This document shows, in pieces, positions 20,362-24,609 of a stretch of 24,609 nucleotides of DNA. The DNA comes from Ophiothrix spiculata. Its lineage: Eukaryota > Echinodermata > Ophiuroidea > Amphilepidida > Ophiotrichidae. The stretch lies in NCBI GenBank assembly GCA_000969725.1, contig JXSR01S003961.1; one strand, given 5' to 3'. The notes under the pieces are model-generated. The model searched no databases and was not told the origin of the DNA. It was given only the letters and a program-made list of their open reading frames with translations. The translations under genes and the position numbers were made by a program. How positions within the stretch are numbered: the stretch's first letter is position 1; each line of letters begins with the position of its first letter.

Positions 20362-20539
20362 AGTTGTGCTAAAAAAATTTATTCGCAGTAAAAAAAAATG
20401 AAAAATGATTAAATAAAAAAGTAAATCTGACTAAATGCCGCCCTCTTTCCTACCTAGGACGCAGGAATTTAAACTAAAATTGGAGCCACGATTTCTGCGA
20501 AGTGTCATCTCCTATATTCATCCTTCTTGGTTTAACTAA

Positions 20540-21559
20540 CATTACTTTAATCACAAATGAGAGAGAAACATTAACACAATGTTGTTCTGTTTGAGAGCAT
20601 AAAAGCAAAAGAGACTCATGGTCGACGATTATATTAAAACCGGGGTAATACACAATCTTAAAATAGTATATTAGTTCCGAAAAAACATATTACCAAGATG
20701 AATGAGAACAGTTTGAAAACATACTATAGAAAATTTGGCACATTATTCACGTTGTTGAAAGGGCACATCGTTACCTTTTAATTCAATAGAATATAGTGTG
20801 TATCCTGGGACTTATTTAGCACATTAAGCTTCAATATTGAATGTTGATAAAAACATGAGCGGAATATAAGGAGAACAAATTTATTCTTTTAACGAGGAAA
20901 ACAAATATTGTCTATATTTTTGGAATTCGCAATTTAATGCCGCACTATTTTTGTTTCAATTCCGTAAAAATTAGTTTGGATTAAAATGAAGAATTTAGAT
21001 TTTGTTAAATCTAAAAAAATGAATTAATTTTTATTCACGTACACCAGGCAATACATATTTGGCATCTTGACTATCAACTGCATTTAATTTAACCATTACG
21101 TATTTCCGGTATTTCTAGTTTTACTCTTACAAGCTTGTTTCTAATCAAGCATAAGCAGCTGTTTACCCAAAGTATCTTATCGTCTTATCCTGACAAATAT
21201 TAGTCCAGTTTTCTATCAGAGAAAATTGGATTTAATCAAGTCCCTTTGGAAAACACTGTATAATACAGTAGGCTTGTTCAAATATATAATTTACGAATTG
21301 TTGCGGAAGTTGCCATATACCGTATTTGCTTAAATACATTTGATTCTACTTTCTTCTAAAACAATAACTTAAAAGTTATATATAGCATTTTAAGTTTAAT
21401 TTAAATTCATTGCGTATTCCAAATTGTACACATGTCTGCTGCTAATTCACGTTGGTCAGCTGTTTATAAATGGCTTCCTGGTGATTGAAATGAATCAAAT
21501 GAATAAAATAAATATGAACTTTAACTAACTTGAATACAAGAACGCACGCGATATATTCT
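20540..21559. other. Unassigned AT-rich stretch with one hairpin
   Basis: No gene or transposon is recognisable. A perfect 9-bp stem TTTAGATTT-TGTT-AAATCTAAA lies at 20994-21015. Confidence 0.5.
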
Positions 21560-21665
21560 TTAAGTTTTTAATTTGTTGCTGTAGTTATGCTTTGTGTTTT
21601 TTTCTCTCTTTTTTAAACACAAAATATCAACTGTAACAAACAATTAATTATCCTAAAGTGTGGAA
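21560..21665 (+). repeat. Direct repeat, copy 1 (partner 21905-22000)
   Basis: Shares TTGTTGCTGTAGTTATG, a T-rich run, TTTTTAAACACAAAATAT, TGTAACAAACAATTAATTAT and CTAAA with the partner about 347 bp downstream. The two are about 75-80% alike by eye. Confidence 0.7.
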
Positions 21666-21904
21666 AAAATATGTTGCGAACGTTCACTAAAGAAAAAAAC
21701 CGAAACTCAAGCTGGACGAGCAATAACAAAATAAAATAACAAACTTAATAGTTATAGTATCGAGTTGCATAAGTGTTGTAGGTATAGACATTTACAATTA
21801 TTCAAATGCATAATAGTTTTTTGAAAGTACATCCTATCAATAAATTGCAATTTGTGTTCAGGTTTGTTTAAGTAAATTTAAAAAAACACGTACTCATTTA
21901 TATT

Positions 21905-22000
21905 ATTTGGGTTTCCACTTGTTGCTGGGGTTATGTTTCATCTTTTTAAACACAGAATATAAATATTGTTACAAACAATAAATTATTCTAAACACAATTC
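21905..22000 (+). repeat. Direct repeat, copy 2 (partner 21560-21665)
   Basis: Carries TTGTTGCTGGGGTTATG, CTTTTTAAACACAGAATAT and GTTACAAACAATAAATTATT, in the same order as the first copy. Confidence 0.7.
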
Positions 22001-22198
22001 ATAGTGTTTCTTGTCCAAAAGTGGTCACTACTAGTTGAATACATATAAATTAGAGAATTAAGAGAGCGATACTTTTTAGTATCAGTTGATGTATTGACCC
22101 TCAAACATAACACGCCAAACAAACAGTTAATTTAAAATCTTAATTTAAGTGTTGAATTGAATAATGTATAATGCTTTCGCTTAAAACACAAAAGCGAA

Positions 22199-22225
22199 GA
22201 TGATTGCTTCGAAGAAGCAATCATC
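22199..22225. repeat. Perfect 12-bp hairpin with GAA loop
   Basis: GATGATTGCTTC (22199-22210), loop GAA, then GAAGCAATCATC (22214-22225). The stem is exact. It is flanked by GAAG repeats (GCGAA before, GAAGAAG after) and is the strongest short hairpin in the window. It is not followed by a T run and has no visible gene context. Confidence 0.75.
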
Positions 22226-22460
22226 GAAGAAGTCTTCCACTAGACTCGGTGCATTGCTGATTTCTAATTGCATTTTTTTTCTAAACGAAATGTGACAAAG
22301 GTCATGTGAATGGTCTGTGAACTAAAGAGGATCACAAAAATGTCATTATATACAATTTTGTCGTTTTCTAGTATCACATTTCTCACATAACAGAATCGTA
22401 TATAACTGTTATTCTTTTCTAGAAATTCACCGGAAAAGAGAAAAACAACCAGATGGTTAA

Positions 22461-23028
22461 CCCTAGCTGTTGCAACCCCTCACCCCAAAGGTTTTTCCCC
22501 CACTTCATAAAAACGGCCATAGGCATTTGGGTAATCTCTTTTACATCCTTTGCGGTCATTTTGATGAAAAACTAGGAGGGTAGCACCTAAGGTGGGGTTA
22601 GGGTTGGCCATCAAAGTTGGGGTTTAGGGGGAGGGGGAGGTGAAATCCCTGACATTTTGAAAAAAATATGCCTGCTATAAGACTCAAACTTACAAAACAT
22701 TTTAGTGTCATCATTTCCCTTCTTAATTAGCAGAAAATCCGACGAAAATCCGTTATTTAGAACTTTTATAGCAACATTTTGATTTTGGTCGCCATTTTTG
22801 CCACAATGCAATTTTCCTGATTTTCCAATCCGAAAGTACTTTATGACGCCATAGCCATAATTACGTAATACCTTGGCCGATTTTGATGATCTGGTATCGT
22901 TGTATATTTGAGGGTCCTACCTATCTATTAATAGTAAAATCAAGTTCATAGGTGGTTCCATTCTAAAATATAAGTGGGGTTGCAACCCGCCCCCCCTTGT
23001 TACAAAAAATAGCTCAGGAGAACAAGGG
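22461..23028. mobile_element. piggyBac-type non-autonomous element, 568 bp
   Basis: TTAA occurs at both flanks (22457-22460 and 23029-23032). The element starts CCCTAGCTGTTGCAACCCC and ends ACAAGGG, so both ends read TTAACCCT inward. TTAA target duplication with a CCCT terminus is the known signature of the piggyBac superfamily. Subterminal inverted matches support a single element: GTTGCAACCCC and CCCCACTTCATAAAAAC on the left match GTTGCAACCCCACTTATATT on the minus strand at the right. The right end also has a small inverted pair, CCCTTGTTAC (22994) against GAACAAGGG (23020). No transposase is encoded; a 66-codon reverse open frame at 22611-22811 shows no transposase motif. Confidence 0.7.
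22591..22640 (+). other. G-quadruplex-prone G-rich tract
   Basis: Runs of GGGG, GGG, GGGG, GGGGG and GGGGG lie within 50 nt, including GGGGTTAGGG and TTTAGGGGGAGGGGGAGG. The last three long runs are separated by only 1-4 nt. The local TTAGGG resembles one telomeric unit, but there is no array. The tract lies inside the piggyBac-type element. Quadruplex formation is predicted, not shown. Confidence 0.7.
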
Positions 23029-23129
23029 TTAAAGGAGGCGATTTGAATACATAGAAAAAGATTGAACAGCATTTATAAGGACGAGTGGGCTTACAAATTG
23101 AATACCATCTATAATACACTCTTTCTAAA

Positions 23130-23175
23130 CCGGCAGCCATTTGATGACGTCACATCTGCAAACCGGAAGATTCGC
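23130..23175. promoter_or_regulatory. CRE plus ETS-type site cluster (candidate promoter)
   Basis: A perfect TGACGTCA (CRE, 23145-23152) lies 13 nt before CCGGAAG (ETS/GABP core, 23163-23169) and shortly after GGCAGCCATTT (CCAT core, YY1-like). CRE, ETS and CCAT motifs together are typical of TATA-less animal promoters (established). The segment is also GC-richer than its flanks. No first exon or CpG island is identifiable, and chance co-occurrence is possible. Confidence 0.35.
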
Positions 23176-23214
23176 CAGTCCATAAGTCAGAAGAAAGCGA
23201 TTAAGGTCCCTGAC

Positions 23215-23439
23215 AGGAACTGAAATATTTCTTTATGAGTATCATCTCATTTTTTTGATCTGTATTTAGAACATTACTAAATTACTATATAGACATGATA
23301 GAAATACAATGTTTAAAACGTAACACTTGCAATATTTTAATCAACATGGAAAATCATAAGTTCTGCGACAGAACAAACAAATCATTTTCAGAGTTAACGA
23401 CCAGATATATTATTATACCATAGACTAGAGGGTGATTTA
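23215..23439 (+). repeat. Recent tandem duplication, unit 1 (225 bp)
   Basis: Starts AGGAACTGAAATATTTCTT and ends CTAGAGGGTGATTTA. It is almost identical to the following unit apart from a few substitutions and 1-3-nt indels, for example CTTTATGAG against CTTGTGAG and TTCTGCGAC against TTCCGCGAC. Confidence 0.95.
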
Positions 23440-23663
23440 AGGAACTGAAATATTTCTTGTGAGTATCATCTCATTATTTGGATCTGTATTTAGAACATTA
23501 CTAAATTACTATATAGACATGATAGAAATACAATGTTTAAAACTTAACACTTGCAATATATTAATCAACATGGAAAACCATAAGTTCCGCGACAGAACAT
23601 CAAACCATTTTCAGAGTTAACGACCAGATATATTATTATACCATAGACTAGAGGGTGATTTAA
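23440..23663 (+). repeat. Recent tandem duplication, unit 2 (224 bp)
   Basis: Second copy of 23215-23439, in the same orientation with no spacer. Identity is about 93-95% by eye, far higher than for any other repeat pair in the window. The duplication is therefore young relative to the rest. Confidence 0.95.
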
Positions 23664-23959
23664 CCTCCTCCCACAACACACAGGAATATATCAGTAGACC
23701 CCATGGAATGTATTTTGGGAATGGAAAACTCTGTCCAACTCAGGTTTATATGCATTGATATCAAGCTGTGATTATCCTCTTTCTGAAGGTCCTTTTCATT
23801 CACATTTGGACAAAATAATACTTTTTCTATAGCAAGTTTTCCATCAGTAGTTTTATCATATAAGTCATATGCAGTTGGTTCACGCAGTGTGCTGTTTGTA
23901 AGCTGTGAAATAGCAGTTTGAATTGGATGGTAGGAAGGGCTTAAATAAACCTCTGGCTT
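23664..23959. other. Unassigned stretch with one reverse open frame
   Basis: A reverse-strand open frame of 104 codons (23660-23974) crosses this stretch. Its first codons are R1 repeat sequence. The rest has balanced amino-acid composition but no motif I recognise. It could be chance or part of an exon; the sequence alone does not decide. Confidence 0.3.
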
Positions 23960-24078
23960 TAAACTAATATTCAAAGACGTTTATGGATCCGTCTAGTATC
24001 GAACAGCAGTGTTTCAATGTAGATGTTTGCCTTTTTCCAGTAATATGACCTACTCGCCCAAAGTACTTGCGCAAATTA
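23960..24078 (-). repeat. Dispersed repeat family R1, inverted copy 3
   Basis: On the minus strand this reads AATTTGCGCAAGTACTTTGG, TAGGTCATATTACTGGAAA, CACTGCTGTTCGATACTAGAC, GGATCCATAAACGTC and TTTGAATATTAGTTTAA. It is a clear match to 10995-11115. It is closest to copy 1, with which it shares GTAGGTCATATTACTGGAAA. Confidence 0.85.
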
Positions 24079-24609
24079 ATTAGTAAATATACTTAATTAA
24101 TTTATTTATATTATTTATTTATCATATCCTTGCTACTTGGTCAAAAGAAATTGTCCCATAAACAGTAAAATGTGCTTTATAAGGTTACGTGATTGCAACC
24201 ATCCTTCAATTCAATACTATCTTTGCTTGCAGTATCACAACCAAGCTACATTTTCTTGATTGTTTTCAGTTCCTCCCAGTATAAGATTGAATTTCACTTC
24301 AGTAACAAATATAGTAAGGGGATCTGAGGTACGTCGTGTTTCTTGAGGTTCTTAATTTGTAAATAAAAAAGGATAACTCATGGTCTACGATGGGGTTTAT
24401 ATTTTCATAAGCTATAATTAAACAACAGTATATTCTTATATCAGAGGCCAACCAGGATTTACAAACTAAACATCTATGTAGTTTAAAGATGTAATAGACA
24501 CTTAGGAATGTATTTTGATTCTTAAAACTACCCCGGAGAATAGTATCAATTCCAATCCAAACAATACAGACCGTGATTTTGTATCTAACTCTACTCACCA
24601 AATAACAAA
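24079..24609. other. Unassigned AT-rich stretch to the window end
   Basis: A 100-codon reverse open frame at 24299-24601 is hydrophobic and irregular and has no recognisable motif. AT-rich TTAATTAATTTATTTATA-like sequence lies at about 24095-24120. Confidence 0.45.

Larger units (their letters stand above)
19503..20530. mobile_element. Segment bounded by inverted repeats of about 75 bp
   Basis: The left end, 19503-19576 (CCAAGGAGGATGATTGAATA, then TAGGAGATAACGCTGAG, GTGGCTCCAATTT and ATTTCTGCG), recurs reversed at 20460-20530. There the minus strand reads CCAAGAAGGATGAATATAGG, GAGATGACACTTCGCAG, GTGGCTCCAATTTT and CCTGCG. The two ends differ by small indels. Between them lie a third copy of the foldback arm (19600-19910), a hairpin (19911-19938) and a degenerate tRNA-like sequence (20289-20361). 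This could be a roughly 1.03-kb non-autonomous transposon, or two separate copies of a short repeat in opposite orientation. I cannot separate the two without other genomic copies. Confidence 0.55.

Noticed and set aside
22450-22470. TTAACCCTAG and the later TTAGGG as telomeric sequence
   Set aside because: Only single units are present with no array; the TTAA-CCCT arrangement at both ends fits a piggyBac-type element better.
24299-24601. Reverse open frame of 100 codons
   Set aside because: Hydrophobic, irregular composition with no motif or repeat support; treated as chance.

Overview
The window looks like non-coding DNA from an animal nuclear genome. It is AT-rich, has no long open frames or operon structure, and is dense in decayed transposons, MITE-like inverted repeats, minisatellites and dispersed repeats. 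The mix (Tc1-type DD34E element, non-LTR reverse-transcriptase tail, piggyBac-type TTAA element, tRNA-derived sequence, AGGTCA-rich and ATGGCCGCC-rich tandem repeats) suits a marine invertebrate, perhaps a mollusc. That placement is inference; nothing here fixes a species. I found no intact protein-coding gene. The only convincing coding remnants are two dead transposon proteins.

Layout. 1-1290: three successive repeat arrays. 1555-7405: an old duplicated block whose second copy has gained a 142-bp GC-rich inverted-repeat element and a 175-bp polypyrimidine tract. 7610-8112: a tandem repeat carrying CAAGATGGCCGCC. 8120-10970: mostly featureless. 10970-14690: two diverged copies of another block; the first carries a 193-bp inverted-repeat MITE and a minisatellite built around AGGTCA (DR1) sites. 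14881-15375: 3' tail of a LINE. 16308-17940: a whole but dead Tc1-like element between TA dinucleotides. 18024-18831: a foldback element with arms of 320 and 434 nt. 19503-20530: an inverted-repeat-bounded segment holding a third foldback arm and a degenerate tRNA-like sequence. 21560-22225: small repeats and a perfect hairpin. 22461-23028: a piggyBac-type TTAA element with a G-quadruplex-prone tract. 23145-23175: CRE and ETS sites together. 23215-23663: a recent 225-bp tandem duplication.

No genes work together here; the biology visible is layered transposon insertion, foldback formation and segmental duplication. I did not find an undescribed enzymatic or defence system. The strongest structural candidates for follow-up are the foldback/third-arm family, the 193-bp MITE with ten CTCA motifs, and the two tandem arrays carrying regular transcription-factor-like motifs.
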